Shown: one piece after another, positions 28,830-40,400 of the stretch
Layout of the letters: each line of letters begins with the position of its first letter
Position numbering within the stretch: position 1 is the first letter of the stretch
Assembly (NCBI GenBank): GCA_024642205.1
Contig: JAHEBQ010000001.1
Coordinates: 62,001-126,000 of the forward strand
DNA from: Planctomycetaceae bacterium
Lineage (GTDB): Bacteria; Planctomycetota; Planctomycetia; Pirellulales; Pirellulaceae
Direction: 5' to 3'
DNA length: 64,000 nucleotides
Program-made: the position numbers and the translations under genes
Notes under the pieces: generated by a model
Databases searched by the model: none
Told to the model about the DNA's origin: nothing
The model's input: the letters and a program-made list of their open reading frames with translations, nothing else

Positions 28830-31268
28830 ATGGCGATAGATCCAGTCTGCGGCATGGAAGTCGACGAGGCAACCGCGATCACTTTTCAGCGAAACGGCCA
28901 AACCTGGTTTTTCTGCAGTGAACATTGCCGTCAAAAGTTTCAAGCAGAAATTCAAGTCGCCCGCGGAGGTCAATCTGACTACGCCCACAACACGTCGTCG
29001 AATTTGGAAATGGTATCCGCATTGTCGGCGACCATTCATTCTGGCTCGGCTCGCCACATTTGTCCGATGTGTCCGGGTGTCGAAAGTGACGAACCCGGCG
29101 ACTGTCCGAAATGTGGAATGGCATTGGAACGGGCAACTCCCGCAGGTACATCGTCCAATACCATCTACACCTGTCCAATGCATGCAGAAATCGAACAGGA
29201 CGGCCCAGGCGATTGTCCAATTTGCGGAATGCGTTTGGAACCCAAAATCGTAGCACTCGACACCGAGGAAGACGATTCAAAACTGGACGACATGTCGCGC
29301 CGTTTCTGGGTCGGTCTGGTTTTGACGATTCCGTTGTTTGGAATGACAATGGCTGAAATGGTCGGCGTGCCGTTGACGAAGTGGATCTCCCCGTTCGTCG
29401 TGGGGTGGATTCAAATGATGCTGGCGACACCCGTCGTGCTGTGGGCAGGTTGGCCGTTCTTCCAACGAGGTTGGCGTTCGATCGTCAACCGTCGTCTCAA
29501 TATGTTTACCCTGATCTCGATTGGCACTGGATCCGCATACGTTTTCAGTCTGATTGCTGTTTTGACTCCGAACATCTTTCCCGAATCCTTTCGGGCTGAT
29601 GGTCAGGTTGCAGTCTATTTTGAGGCCGCCGCCGTCATCATCGTACTTGTCTTGCTGGGTCAGATGCTGGAATTGCGGGCACGCCGCCAAACCAGCGGAG
29701 CGATTCGCGAACTTCTTTCACTCACGCCACCAACCGCAACCGTTGTTCGTGACGGCGAGGAAGTCGAAGTGCCGTTGGAATACGTCCGAACCAATGAATC
29801 GCTTCGAGTTCACCCTGGTGAAAAGATCCCGGTCGACGGAACTATCACGGACGGCAAAAGTGCCGTTGACGAGTCCATGATCACCGGCGAGTCAATTCCG
29901 GTCAGCAAGGAAGTTGGTGATTCCGTCATCGGAGGAACGGTCAATCAAACGGGCTCCTTTCTGTTTCGCGCCGAGCGCGTGGGTCGCGAGACGATGCTTG
30001 CCCGAATCGTTGACATGGTCGCCAACGCTCAGCGCAGCCGGGCACCGATTCAACGAGTCGTCGATCAGGTCGCCGCCTGGTTCGTACCGATTGTGTTAGC
30101 GGTTTCCGTTTTCACGTTTGTAGTGTGGGCCATATTTGGCCCGCCTCCGCAGTTAGCCAATGCTTTGATCAACGCGGTGGCTGTCTTGATTATTGCTTGC
30201 CCTTGTGCCTTGGGACTGGCAACTCCCATGTCAATCATGGTCGGCGTCGGCCGCGGAGCCCGGGAAGGCATTTTGATCAAGAACGCAGAAGTGCTGGAGA
30301 ATATACGAAAGGTCGACACCTTGATTGTTGACAAGACAGGAACGCTGACCGAAGGCAAACCCAAGCTCACCCAAGCAATCACGGTCGGGAGTTTTGAAGA
30401 GAAACAAATGCTGCGAATGGCCGCATCGGTGGAACAGAACAGTGAACACCCGCTGGCCAGTTCGGTCGTGGCGGCTGCCAGATCGGAGCGGCTGGGAATC
30501 CCAGTGGTTCAGGAATTTCAATCCGTGACGGCGGCCGGCGTCATGGGGCTTGTGGATGGTCATCGCGTGTTGGTCGGCAAGCCTAATTTTCTGGCGGAAA
30601 ACGGGATCCAAGGCGTGGACCAGCTGTTGTCGCCAGCCGCTGAATTGCAAGACCGGGGGAACACGGTGATGTATGTTGGCATTGACGACCGTGCGGCAGG
30701 AATCCTTGCGGTTTCGGATCCAATCAAACAATCAACGCCTGACGCGATTCGCGAACTCCACAGGCTAGGCCTCAAGATCATCATGCTCACCGGCGACAAT
30801 GAAAAAACTGCGAAAGCCGTTGCCAACCAGTTGAAAATTGACGAATTCGAAGCCGGCGTAAACCCCGAAAACAAGCATGCTCGCATTACAACATTGCGGG
30901 CCCAAGGTCATGTTGTTTTGATGGCAGGCGACGGGATCAACGACGCCCCGGCCCTGGCCGCCGCCAATGTCGGAGTTGCGATGGGAACCGGAACCGATAT
31001 CGCGATCGAAAGCGCTGCCGTGACTTTGGTTAAAGGCGACCTCCAGGGGATCGTAAATGCGATCACGCTAAGCCGCGCCGTTGTCCGCAACATCCACCAG
31101 AATTTGTTCTTTGCGTTTGGCTATAACACGCTGGGGATCCCAATCGCTGCCGGCATCCTCTACCCCATTTTTGGCATCCTTCTGAGCCCCATGATCGCTG
31201 CTGTCGCCATGAGTTTCAGCTCACTGTCCGTGGTCGGCAATGCATTACGGTTACGAAGCAACGCGTGA
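28830..31268 (+). CDS. P1B-type copper/silver-exporting ATPase with YHS and heavy-metal-binding domains
   Basis: 812 residues. Domains in order: YHS domain (residues about 3-39, [10 protein letters not shown]...FFCSEHC); two heavy-metal-binding (HMBD) motifs, [20 protein letters not shown] (about 75) and [20 protein letters not shown] (about 115); about eight membrane helices; A-domain [12 protein letters not shown] metal-transport motif in [13 protein letters not shown] (about 457); phosphorylation site [11 protein letters not shown] (Asp about 501); hinge [10 protein letters not shown]. Late helices have FGYNTLG and [15 protein letters not shown], the P1B-1 signature for Cu+/Ag+. The N-terminus lacks classic GMTCxxC domains. 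Exports metal from the cytoplasm. It starts a plus-strand metal-resistance block. Confidence 0.93.
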   Translation: MAIDPVCGMEVDEATAITFQRNGQTWFFCSEHCRQKFQAEIQVARGGQSDYAHNTSSNLEMVSALSATIHSGSARHICPMCPGVESDEPGDCPKCGMALERATPAGTSSNTIYTCPMHAEIEQDGPGDCPICGMRLEPKIVALDTEEDDSKLDDMSRRFWVGLVLTIPLFGMTMAEMVGVPLTKWISPFVVGWIQMMLATPVVLWAGWPFFQRGWRSIVNRRLNMFTLISIGTGSAYVFSLIAVLTPNIFPESFRADGQVAVYFEAAAVIIVLVLLGQMLELRARRQTSGAIRELLSLTPPTATVVRDGEEVEVPLEYVRTNESLRVHPGEKIPVDGTITDGKSAVDESMITGESIPVSKEVGDSVIGGTVNQTGSFLFRAERVGRETMLARIVDMVANAQRSRAPIQRVVDQVAAWFVPIVLAVSVFTFVVWAIFGPPPQLANALINAVAVLIIACPCALGLATPMSIMVGVGRGAREGILIKNAEVLENIRKVDTLIVDKTGTLTEGKPKLTQAITVGSFEEKQMLRMAASVEQNSEHPLASSVVAAARSERLGIPVVQEFQSVTAAGVMGLVDGHRVLVGKPNFLAENGIQGVDQLLSPAAELQDRGNTVMYVGIDDRAAGILAVSDPIKQSTPDAIRELHRLGLKIIMLTGDNEKTAKAVANQLKIDEFEAGVNPENKHARITTLRAQGHVVLMAGDGINDAPALAAANVGVAMGTGTDIAIESAAVTLVKGDLQGIVNAITLSRAVVRNIHQNLFFAFGYNTLGIPIAAGILYPIFGILLSPMIAAVAMSFSSLSVVGNALRLRSNA

Positions 31269-31367
31269 GTTCCGCCTGAAACGGAAATGGCAGCGACGAG
31301 TTCCCTGTTTCAGAAGTTGAATTCCACTCCGTCACCAGACTGTCGAAAGTGGATAAGCCGGCAATCC

Positions 31368-32057
31368 CTAAACCGAGACGTTAAACAGTGATCCGATACC
31401 AGCAGTCAGCAGCATCGCGATGGCGCCCCAAAATACAACGCGGAACGCCGCCAGCTTGATCGATGACCCTCCGGCATACGCCGAGATGGATCCAAGCAAA
31501 AACAGAAGCATCAAAGACAAACCTGAAACCACTGGAATGATCCAGGTGGCCGGCGCGAAAACAATCGGGAGCAGGGGAGCGGCGGCTCCGATAGCAAAAG
31601 CAGCTGCAGACGCCAATGCCGCCTGGATTGGACGAGCCGCATGCACGGCAGAAAGTCCCAACTCGTCTCTCAAGTGAGCCCCGATGGCGTCGTGTGCGGT
31701 CAGCTGCGTCGCAACAGTTCTGGCCAAGTCCTCGTCCAGACCGCGGTTAATATAAATGTTGGTTAACTCCTTCAACTCCGATTCTGGTTGAGTTGCCAAC
31801 TCGTTTTTTTCACGTTCAAAATCAGCACGTTCGGAATCTGCTTGAGAACTGACAGATACATATTCACCGGCAGCCATGGACATCGCGCCTGCCACTAAGC
31901 CAGCAACTCCCGCAAGAAGAATACTTCCACGTGAAGTCTCGGCTGCCGCGACGCCAACGATCAAGCTTGAAACGGATACGATCCCGTCATTCGCGCCCAA
32001 GACAGCAGCTCGCAGCCACCCTATACGGTCCGTGTAGTGTTGTTCGCGGTGCGGCAT
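31368..32057 (-). CDS. VIT1/CCC1-family metal transporter
   Basis: The 229-residue product has the VIT family layout: LRAAVLGANDGIVSVSSLIVGVA in helix 1, GAMSMAAGEYVSVSSQADSE with the acidic metal-binding loop after helix 2, a charged cytoplasmic segment (LATQPESELKELTNIYINRG), and three C-terminal helices. Family members move Fe2+ or Mn2+ out of the cytoplasm. It lies on the opposite strand inside a copper/silver cluster, so it may widen the metal range handled. Specificity is inferred only. Confidence 0.9.
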   Translation of the reverse strand: MPHREQHYTDRIGWLRAAVLGANDGIVSVSSLIVGVAAAETSRGSILLAGVAGLVAGAMSMAAGEYVSVSSQADSERADFEREKNELATQPESELKELTNIYINRGLDEDLARTVATQLTAHDAIGAHLRDELGLSAVHAARPIQAALASAAAFAIGAAAPLLPIVFAPATWIIPVVSGLSLMLLFLLGSISAYAGGSSIKLAAFRVVFWGAIAMLLTAGIGSLFNVSV

Positions 32058-32729
32058 GGCTGGTTCTTTCTGTTCGTTCCAGTACGCGATTCAATTGGCG
32101 AATGTCTTTTCCATCGTAGAGTTGTGGCAGCCTGACGACGAGTACGGCTGGAAAGAACTGGCCAAAAAACTGACTGAAAAATCGAGGCCGTGCGCGACGT
32201 GCAGGAATCTGAGGGATCTCGCCGATACCGAGCAGGGGTGCCTGCCAAAAAAAGGCATGATCTTGAAATCCCGGCAACTGTCTCGCCTCCAAAATTCAAC
32301 CTGATTGCAATGGAGCTGACACAGAATACATCTCATGGCGACGTCAAATTGAAATCCCGAACCTCACTGGTGATAGCTGTTGCGTCTATTCCCGAAACAG
32401 AACCAGATTGAGCTGTTTTCCTGAGTCTTGATGCAACCAATTCTTCTCTCACTAACAACCATTCTCCGTCTGTTACCCGGGTTAATTTCAGTGATTTTTG
32501 TGGAGAAATCGTTCTCGCTGGCCATCAATTCGAGCGCTTAATCCTCTGCCGGTTAACAAAAACTCGATTGGCAAACTTTCCGGATTGTATCGACTGCAAG
32601 AATTGCGCCCGATCAAGCGGACAGGAGAACGAGAACGGACGATAACAAAAACACGGTTCGTAAGCGTCGTTGCGAACGAGGTCGCGTTGCAGGCGGATTG
32701 TCGCCGTACAAGGTTCAAGGATAAACGAA
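32058..32729. other. 672-bp intergenic region
   Basis: Divergent promoters for the VIT-family gene and the outer-membrane efflux gene should lie here. Overlapping short frames on both strands (for example plus 32056-32304) have no recognised product and overlap each other, so none is called. No repeat or operator was seen. Confidence 0.4.
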
Positions 32730-34229
32730 ATGTCTCGCCAGTCGTTAAGACCTGTGGTGTGGCTGGCCATGGCTGCACTTGCTGCGGCTTCGATTGGCTG
32801 CCATGCAAGAGGCCACACCTACGACCAACGTTACCGGACGCTATCGAAAGAATTTGTCTCGGCACAAATTCAGATGGAAAACACTTCCACCGCATCAAAC
32901 CCCGTTGTCCATGAACTTACCGGGCCTCATTCGGTTGACGAATACCTCCAATTTGGTTTGTCGCAAAACTCCGAGATTTTGGAGAATCGCCTGCTGGTCG
33001 AGTCATTGGCTGATCGGGTTCCCCAGGCGGCCTCGCTACCCGACCCAATGCTCGGTGCAACGGCATTTCCCGCTCCCGTGCAAACCGCGGCCGGCGAACA
33101 AAATTTCGCCCTTTCGATGAATCAACGGATTCCCTGGCGTGGAAAACTTGCGACACGTGCCTCGATTGCAGAGCAGGATGTTAACGCTGCCCGCGCAAAT
33201 CTGGCGGCGGTTGAGTTGAAAGTGGCGGAACAAATCAAGAACTCCTATTTTCAGCTCTACTTTGTCCAGCAGGCAATGGCGATCACAAGAGATGACCAGA
33301 AACAACTGGAGTTGATCGGCGAAGTCGTTGAACAAATGTACCGGGTCAAACGCGAAGTCACGCAACAAGACGTCCTGCAGGTTCAGGTCGCACTGGCCCG
33401 ACTGGACTCAGAACTGATCAACCTTGAGCAGCAGAAGACAAGCGCCCAGGCAAAACTGGCACGACTGCTCCATTTGTCTCCGGAAACCAAACCAGAAGCG
33501 CTCGACAGCCTGCCTCAGGAACAGCTATTGCACGACATTCAGGAACTTTATCGATTGGCGATCGAGGCGAGACCGGAACTCCATTCTCAACTTTCCGCGA
33601 TCGAAAAGGATTGGCGATCGGTCTGTCTAGCTGAACTTGAAAACTATCCGGATGTGACGTTCGGGTTCAACTGGATTGCTACCGCGAGCGACGGAATCAG
33701 CCCGGTTGCAAACGGCAACGATGCCTTCATGTTGACGCTGGGAATGAACTTACCGGTTTACAAAAAACGGATTGATGCAGGAGTTCGTGAAGCTCAAACC
33801 CGGGCTCTCGCCAATACACGAAAATACGACCGACTCAAAGATGAGACAATGGAAGAGGTTGCGGATCTGTTTGCGAAAATCAACAGTCAACAGGAAAACC
33901 TTCGACTGTTTCGCGACGAGATTATCCCCAAACAGAAACTGTCGCTGGAACAGTCAATTGATGACTACCAGGTAGGCAAAGTTGACTTCCTGCAGTTGAT
34001 TGAGAACTGGCGCCAGTTACTGCATTTTCAAATCGCTGAAACAAGGTTCGAAACGGATCTGCAACAATCGCTGGCTTCGTTATCCCGACAGATCGGCAGT
34101 TTTAATATGCCAGAGTTTGTTTCGCCACCGTCATTCGAGTCGTCGAATGACGAGCTAATGGCAGCACAAATTGATGAAGCTGCCCTTGTTAACCGAGGCA
34201 CCGAGGAGCGGCCCCTCGATGGGAACTAG
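32730..34229 (+). CDS. TolC/CusC-family outer membrane efflux lipoprotein
   Basis: 499 residues from ATG 32730, chosen over 32670 because AAGG precedes it and a lipoprotein signal follows (hydrophobic run ending in the lipobox ASIGC). The body is long alpha-helical hairpins typical of the outer membrane factor family: SLADRVPQAASLPDPMLG, SMNQRIPWRGKLATRASIAEQ, KLARLLHLSP, and NLPVYKKRIDAGVREAQ. Forms the outer-membrane exit duct for RND pumps. The CusB- and CusA-like genes follow on the same strand after 1.2 kb, so it probably serves them. Confidence 0.9.
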   Translation: MSRQSLRPVVWLAMAALAAASIGCHARGHTYDQRYRTLSKEFVSAQIQMENTSTASNPVVHELTGPHSVDEYLQFGLSQNSEILENRLLVESLADRVPQAASLPDPMLGATAFPAPVQTAAGEQNFALSMNQRIPWRGKLATRASIAEQDVNAARANLAAVELKVAEQIKNSYFQLYFVQQAMAITRDDQKQLELIGEVVEQMYRVKREVTQQDVLQVQVALARLDSELINLEQQKTSAQAKLARLLHLSPETKPEALDSLPQEQLLHDIQELYRLAIEARPELHSQLSAIEKDWRSVCLAELENYPDVTFGFNWIATASDGISPVANGNDAFMLTLGMNLPVYKKRIDAGVREAQTRALANTRKYDRLKDETMEEVADLFAKINSQQENLRLFRDEIIPKQKLSLEQSIDDYQVGKVDFLQLIENWRQLLHFQIAETRFETDLQQSLASLSRQIGSFNMPEFVSPPSFESSNDELMAAQIDEAALVNRGTEERPLDGN

Positions 34230-34824
34230 GGCAGCGTCAAGATTTGATTCTTGAGTAGTGGACGGGATCACGAGTTCTTTGATCAAGAAAACGCCAGGAC
34301 TCGTGACCGCATCTACTGCGACCAACCCTTGTGCCTGGCTGTGACAGAGCACTGGATTGCCAGGAAAGATCAAGTGGCTGACAATGCCCATTCGAACGAT
34401 TGGCTGTTTGCCAGTATCGGTGTCACTTGGTTGTCCCTCGCCGTATGACTGCTATTCCTGTGCAAAGGCAAGTTGCGTGTACTACCTGCCCAAACCACTT
34501 CCCTATTCGGAATCCTGCAATTGTTCCGACTCACTGAGACAGGTTTTCGCATCCATCCGGTTGAACGCAAAACATGTGACCACGACCCTTGGTGATTATT
34601 CCGATTCAAGCCAGCGATCTTCATCTTCGATGGCAACGGCGTCTCAATTGTCGTTAGAACCCCGGAAAAACAGGAAAAATTGCCGGCAAAACTTTGAATG
34701 TGGTTTCGTAAAAGTGGCCGCCGGCATGCTATATTTGAAGATTGACTGGCTTGACGCTTGGCGTCAGGGTCGGAAGCATAACATCAGGTACTTTTAGCCC
34801 TCTTGATAAAGGGTTGCCCGGATC
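34230..34824. other. 595-bp intergenic region
   Basis: A plus-strand frame at 34357-34797 is open but has no domain, no signal peptide and no good start; I do not call it. I looked for a small metallochaperone (CusF/CopZ-like) and found none. Presumably contains the promoter of the downstream genes. Confidence 0.4.
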
Positions 34825-35298
34825 GTGCATTTACATCGTTCCATTGACGTCCTCACAAAACAGCTGTTGGCCTGGTCTGCCATCACGATGCTGTTGCTGC
34901 AACCTGTGGGTTGGCAGGGAACAGCCTGTGGTTGCGGGACCGGGAACGAACAAGCGACTTCGACGGCAGGCTTGGGTACTGGGCAGGCCACAACAAAATC
35001 CTGTTGCAGTTCGGCTGGCACGTCTCACGGTGACGCAAGCAACGAAATATTTGACTCGCGTTGCAACTGCGGTAATCAATGTTGCTGTTCAGAGAACGAA
35101 CAAGAGACGCCACTGCCGGCGCTTCCCTTGAAAGAGTCACATCTGGAACAACCGTTGACACTGGCGCTGATGGCCGGCGTTGAACCGATCGCTGCAACCC
35201 GGACTGCATCGAAGTTCGGCTTTCTAACATTTACAGTTAATCGAACGGCACTCACGGCGCTGGAAACTTGCGTCCTTCTTTCGCGCTTCATTGTCTAG
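34825..35298 (+). CDS. Cysteine-rich exported protein of unknown function in the metal-resistance cluster
   Basis: 157 residues from a GTG at 34825. The N-terminus has a hydrophobic signal-like segment (QLLAWSAITMLLLQPVGW). Ten cysteines follow, clustered as ACGCG, SCCS and RCNCGNQCCCS, suggesting metal binding. A second hydrophobic run near the end is weak. Position between the outer-membrane factor and the CusB-like gene supports a periplasmic role in copper/silver handling. I do not recognise a named family. The GTG start is uncertain. Confidence 0.65.
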   Translation: MHLHRSIDVLTKQLLAWSAITMLLLQPVGWQGTACGCGTGNEQATSTAGLGTGQATTKSCCSSAGTSHGDASNEIFDSRCNCGNQCCCSENEQETPLPALPLKESHLEQPLTLALMAGVEPIAATRTASKFGFLTFTVNRTALTALETCVLLSRFIV

Positions 35299-35471
35299 AT
35301 TGGTTCTGACAATCTCTTTGCGCGCTGATTTATTGAGTAAATCGTCTGCCGAGCTTCAGGCATGCGCGTGTTGAATCGCACGTCGGTCCTTGCCCGCCAA
35401 TGGGAGCCTGTCAAAGACCCGCCCAACGAACTTTACAGCTCTCGTTCCGCTTGATTTCTGAATGTGATGCC

Positions 35472-37451
35472 ATGAGCCCGATCGAAGAAAAACCAACCAA
35501 CTGTGGCGACCCCCATGACCAAGTTCATCGTGACCAACCAAGAAACGAGTCCGAATCGAAAACTGAAGTACCGGCGAAATTAGAAAAGGTCGCGTGCGGA
35601 ATTCCGACGGACGGGCCGGCTCCGGTTGTCCTGGGTTCGGTGACAACCGATCAAAACAAAAAGAAAGCACTGGAAGCTGTCGAAACCAACGCCGCTCAGA
35701 TCGTCGATAATCTTCCGCCCAACACCGCGGCGTCCCGACCTCGGCGAGTTGTTCCCCGGTTTGCTCCAGCCTGGGAAGTTCTGAAGCTGTTTCTTGTCCC
35801 CGGCTTGATTCTAGCGGCGTTCGTCATTGGCATCAGTTTACTCGGGATGGCACAGCGTTCAGGCTGGATTCAACCTTCCAATCACGATGGAGAAACAAGC
35901 GATACTGTTGCGAATTCGGAAGGATCGTCCACAACATCATACATCTGTCCAATGATGTGCGTTCCGCCAACATCCCAGCCTGGCCGCTGCCCGGTTTGTG
36001 CAATGGAACTTGTTGCCGCGTCCGCCAGTTTGTCGGCTGGTCCCTCCAGCAAAATTCAAATTGATCCACGCTCGAGACGAGTCGCTGGAATCCAAACCGT
36101 GACAGCCCGGTCGCAAACGTTGTTTCGCGTCGTCCGCGGCGTCGGCGAGGTCAGTTATGACGAAAGTAAACTGAAAACCCTGTCAGCGTATGTCGACGGT
36201 CGTATCGAAGAGCTGTACGCCGACTTCACCGGAATCAAAGTCAATACCGGCGACTCGTTGGCGCTGATTTACTCGCCTGATCTCTACGCGGCTCAAGTAG
36301 AGTATGTTCGAACGAAGGCTTTTGCTGCAAACAAATCGGAAGGAAGTTCACGATCGGCAGATTCGAATCTCCGCCTGCTGGAAAGTTCTCGCGAACGATT
36401 GATCGAACTCGGCATGACGGAGGATCAAATCAAAAACCTCGAAAGTAACCAGACCCCGAACAGCCGGCTTGTGCTGCACGCACCGATGAGCGGAACGGTA
36501 ATCGAGAAAATGGCGGATACCGGGCAATACATCCAAGCCGGGACGCCCGTTTACAAACTCGCGGACCTGGGCACTGTATGGCTGGTGTTGGAGTTGTTCC
36601 CCGAAGACGCCAGAGTGGTTGAGATTGGTCAAACCGTAACTGCCACAACGCGGTCTCTGAACGGCCCGCCATTTGAAGGGACGGTCGCGTTTGTCGAACC
36701 CACGGTCGATACAAAATTGCGCACGGTCGGCGTCCGAGTCGAAATCGAAAATGAACAAGGTCAATTGAAACCGGGAGAATTTGTTCGCGCAACGTTGAAG
36801 ATTCCTTTGCTTTCAAAAGACGGACAAGCCCAGGAAACAGTCGTCATCCCTCGAAATAGCCTGTTGTCGATCGGCCAAACATCGCTTGTCTACGTCGAAG
36901 GCAAGCCAGGGGAATTCGAACTGCGGCATGTCAAAACGGGTCCGACGGTGGATGGAAATATCGCCGTCTTGGAAGGGCTGACCGCGGGGGAAAACGTCGT
37001 TGCCCATTCAACATTCCTGCTGGACGCCCAAATGCAATTGCAGGGCAATCCATCGTTGATTGACCCTGACAAGGCGGTAGTGACCAATGCGAACCAGACA
37101 GTGCTGACTACCGCAGAGTTGGAAGAAATTCGAATCGCGATGGAACCGCTCAGCGAAGAAGATCGAGAATTGGCCAAGGCTCAAGAGATCTGCCCGATAA
37201 CGAACATTCGCTTGGGGTCCATGGGAATGGGAACGCCTGTCAAGATCGACATCAATGGCAAGTCGGTGTTCGTCTGTTGTGAAGGATGTCGCAGCGGATT
37301 GATGGAGAATCCGGCAAAGAGTTTCAAAATTCTGGAAGACTACGCGGAGGGTAAGTCGAACAGCATGAACCGGTCAACGCCTGATGATCCGGCGATACCA
37401 CAAATGGAATTGCCGCAAATGGAGCTTCCCCGGATGGAACTGCCGAAATGA
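35472..37451 (+). CDS. cusB: CusB-like RND periplasmic adaptor with HMBD and C-terminal YHS-like domain
   Basis: 659 residues from ATG 35472 (the open frame to 35400 lacks a good start). A long polar N-terminus precedes a membrane anchor (FLVPGLILAAFVIGISLLG). Then comes an HMBD motif (CPMMCVPPTSQPGRCPVCAM), the adaptor core (barrel-sandwich LSAYVDGRIEELYADFTG, coiled-coil hairpin, MSGTVIEKMADTGQYIQAG, beta barrel), and a C-terminal YHS-like module (CPITNIRLGSMGMGTP...FVCCEGC). The tail repeats Q/R-MELP three times. The adaptor links inner pump and outer duct and delivers Cu+/Ag+. Its TGA overlaps the pump ATG by 4 bp. Confidence 0.9.
   Translation: MSPIEEKPTNCGDPHDQVHRDQPRNESESKTEVPAKLEKVACGIPTDGPAPVVLGSVTTDQNKKKALEAVETNAAQIVDNLPPNTAASRPRRVVPRFAPAWEVLKLFLVPGLILAAFVIGISLLGMAQRSGWIQPSNHDGETSDTVANSEGSSTTSYICPMMCVPPTSQPGRCPVCAMELVAASASLSAGPSSKIQIDPRSRRVAGIQTVTARSQTLFRVVRGVGEVSYDESKLKTLSAYVDGRIEELYADFTGIKVNTGDSLALIYSPDLYAAQVEYVRTKAFAANKSEGSSRSADSNLRLLESSRERLIELGMTEDQIKNLESNQTPNSRLVLHAPMSGTVIEKMADTGQYIQAGTPVYKLADLGTVWLVLELFPEDARVVEIGQTVTATTRSLNGPPFEGTVAFVEPTVDTKLRTVGVRVEIENEQGQLKPGEFVRATLKIPLLSKDGQAQETVVIPRNSLLSIGQTSLVYVEGKPGEFELRHVKTGPTVDGNIAVLEGLTAGENVVAHSTFLLDAQMQLQGNPSLIDPDKAVVTNANQTVLTTAELEEIRIAMEPLSEEDRELAKAQEICPITNIRLGSMGMGTPVKIDINGKSVFVCCEGCRSGLMENPAKSFKILEDYAEGKSNSMNRSTPDDPAIPQMELPQMELPRMELPK
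37398..37442 (+). repeat. Three 15-bp coding repeats at the adaptor C-terminus
   Basis: Units start at 37398 (CCACAAATGGAATTG), 37413 and 37428, each encoding P-(Q/R)-M-E-L. They add Met residues at the extreme C-terminus of the CusB-like adaptor. Confidence 0.85.
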
Positions 37452-40400
37452 TTCAATCCATCGTAAAATTCTGTATTCACGAACGACTGCTTGTCGTTCT
37501 GGTTGCGATGTTGGTTGTCGCACTGGGCTGGTTCTCAATCAACTCGGTTCCGCTGGACGCGATTCCCAACGTCGGCGAAAACCAGGTAATTGTATTGGCC
37601 GACTGGCCAGGTCAATCTCCCAAGGATGTCGAGGACCAGTTGACCTACCCGCTTTCGGTGGCGCTTCAGGCTGTGCCAGGTGCGACCAGTGTACGCGGTA
37701 AGAGCATGTTTGGATTCAGTTTCGTCCAGGTGACTTTTGACGACGGCACCGATTTCTACTGGGCACGTTCGCGTGTTGCCGAACAACTGCTTTCATTGCC
37801 ATCCGGGAAAATTCCCAGGGGCGTCACACCTGTGCTTGGGCCGGATGCGACCGGGTTGGGTCAGATATTCTATTATGTGCTCGACCCGCCGCCCGGGACT
37901 GATCTTTCCGAGTTGCGTTCGAAACAGGACTACGTCGTCAAACTGGCCCTGGAATCGGTCGAAGGTGTCGCGGAAGTCGCGTCCATTGGTGGATATGTTC
38001 GGCAGTATCAAATCGAAGTCGATCCGGACTTGCTGCGCTTTCACCGCGTGCCGTTGCAAAAACTCCTTGATTCGGTACGAGCGGCAAACGCAGAAGTCGG
38101 CGCGAAGACCGTAGAAACCTCCGGCATGGAATACCTGGTTCGTGGAAAGGGCTTTCTCGGGTCAGGAAAAAACGAAGACGAGACGGTCGCGCAAATCGGG
38201 GATACGGTCGTACAGTCTCAAGGCGGCGTGCCAATTCGCGTTCGCGATCTTGCCAACGTGCAGACCGGCCCTGCATTTCGACAGGGTGCTTTGGATTTGA
38301 ATGGCTCGGAAGCCGTCGGCGGCGTGGTCGTTATGCGATACCGCGAGAATCCCCGCAAAGTCATCGAAAGCGTAAAAGCAAAAATTGCTTCACTCGAACC
38401 CGAATTGGGTGGCATCAAGATCCGTGGCATTTACGATCGGACGTTCTTGATCGACGAGACAGTTCACACACTGGCAGAAGCACTGATGCAGGAGACGTTG
38501 GTCACGATTGCGATCGTCGTGCTGTTTCTGATGCACTTTCGCGCCAGCCTGATCATTGCGATTTCACTTCCATTGGCAGTATTAATGGCGTTTATCGCAA
38601 TGAAGGTTTTTCGCATCGATGCCAATATCATGTCCTTGGCTGGCATCGCTATTGCGATTGGCACCATGGTGGACATGGGAATCATCATTCTGGAAAACAT
38701 CTACGACCATTTGGCAGATTGGGAGAAACGGGAAGAAAGTGCACGCGTTGAGTCTCGCGTTGAAGTGATCCGCAAGGCGGCCGCGGAAGTCGCTCCGGCA
38801 GTGGTCACTGCGGTCAGCACGACCATTGTCAGCTTCCTGCCTGTGTTTTTTCTGACGGGGCGAGATGCGCGATTGTTTTCTCCGTTGGCCTGGACAAAGA
38901 CGTTTGCCATTGTTGCCAGCCTGATCGTCGCGATCACATTGGTTCCAGCGCTTTGTCGTGTGTTCCTGCGAAGTGCCCGCACACCGGTCTGGGCGGCCGT
39001 CCCGGGAGCGTTGGCGCTCGCAGTTCTTGCCGCCTTGTCATGCCAATTTGTTTGGGGACATCACTTGGCCGGCTGGGTTGCCGAAGGCAGCGACCGGTTG
39101 ACAAGGCAGTTTCCCGGTTGGGGGCTGGTTGCGATCAAGTCCATTCCCTTGGCCTGGTTGTCCTCCTTCAGCTTCCTCATGGGATTGGGGTTTGGTTTTT
39201 GGGTTTTGAGGGAACGCATTCGACCGATCGAAGAAAATCCGGTCAGCCGCTTCATCAGATTTCTTTATTCAGCCCGATTGAAGTTCGCTTTACGCCAGAA
39301 ACTGCTGATGCTTTCGTTCCCGGTGGCGCTTATGTCTCTTGGCGCCGGAGCATGGGTCGGGTTTCCGACATTGCTCTCACCGCTGGAGAAATTCTCACAA
39401 AAACTGGGAACGGAACTTAACGATATCCCAGGCTACGTCGAGGCGAAACATACATTCACCGGGTTGGTGTCCGACGACTGGATCGCACTCGATGAGGGCA
39501 GCTGGTTCTACATGCCCAGCCTTTACCCGGCAGCGAGTTTTTCCCAATCTATGGAAGTCCTGCAAACCCAGGACGCGATGATTCGGCAGATTCCAGAAGT
39601 GGAAAACGTGCTGGGAAAAATCGGAAGGGTGGATTCGGCACTTGATCCAGCGCCGGTGACCATGATTGAAACCTATGTCATGCTCAAACCGAGAAATCAG
39701 TGGCGTGAAGGGGTCGATTCGCGGGCAATTTGGGATGAGGTCAACGCGGTGGCTACATTGCCCGGCGTGACGCTCGCTTCTCCTTTGCAACCGATCGAGG
39801 GCCGGGTTGTGATGTTGGCCAGCGGAATCAAGGCGTCGATGGCGATCCGCATCTATGGTGATTCGCTTAAGGGCCTGGGGATCGTGGCCAATCGCGTCGC
39901 GGCGCAACTCAAGAAGAATCCGATGGTGGATGAAAAGACGGTCAACCCGGATGTTGTCCTGGGCAAACCCTATTACGAATTCGAGGTGGACCGTGAAGAG
40001 TCGGCGCGGTACGGCATGTCTACCATGATGGTTAATGAGATCATCGCGGCCGGATTGGGAGGCGTCAACGTCACCAACACTGTCCAGGGGCGCGAACGAT
40101 ATCCGGTACAGGTTCGATTTCGTCGCGACCTTCGTGAACAGGTCGATCAACTGGGTCAAGTCGCGGTCGTGACGCCGACCGGCGATATGGTGCCGCTGGA
40201 AAGACTGGCCTCCATCAGTACCTCCTGGGGGCCAGGCATGATCAATAGCGAAGACTCGCGTCTGGTTGCGCACGTCATGTTTTCTCCATCGGGCGTGAAA
40301 GGTGATATTGAAACGGTTGATTCAGTCATGAGAGCAGTGACCGCCGCGCGGGCTTCCGGCGAACTGGAGTTTCCCGAAGGAAATTTTGAGATGGTGCCCG

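Noticed and set aside
32056..32304. Plus-strand frame with CATC and QGCLPKKG, looking slightly like a small zinc-binding protein
   Set aside because: No start signal, overlaps other open frames on both strands, and no family match.
34357..34797. 146-residue plus frame in the metal cluster
   Set aside because: Cys content is suggestive but there is no signal peptide, good start or domain.
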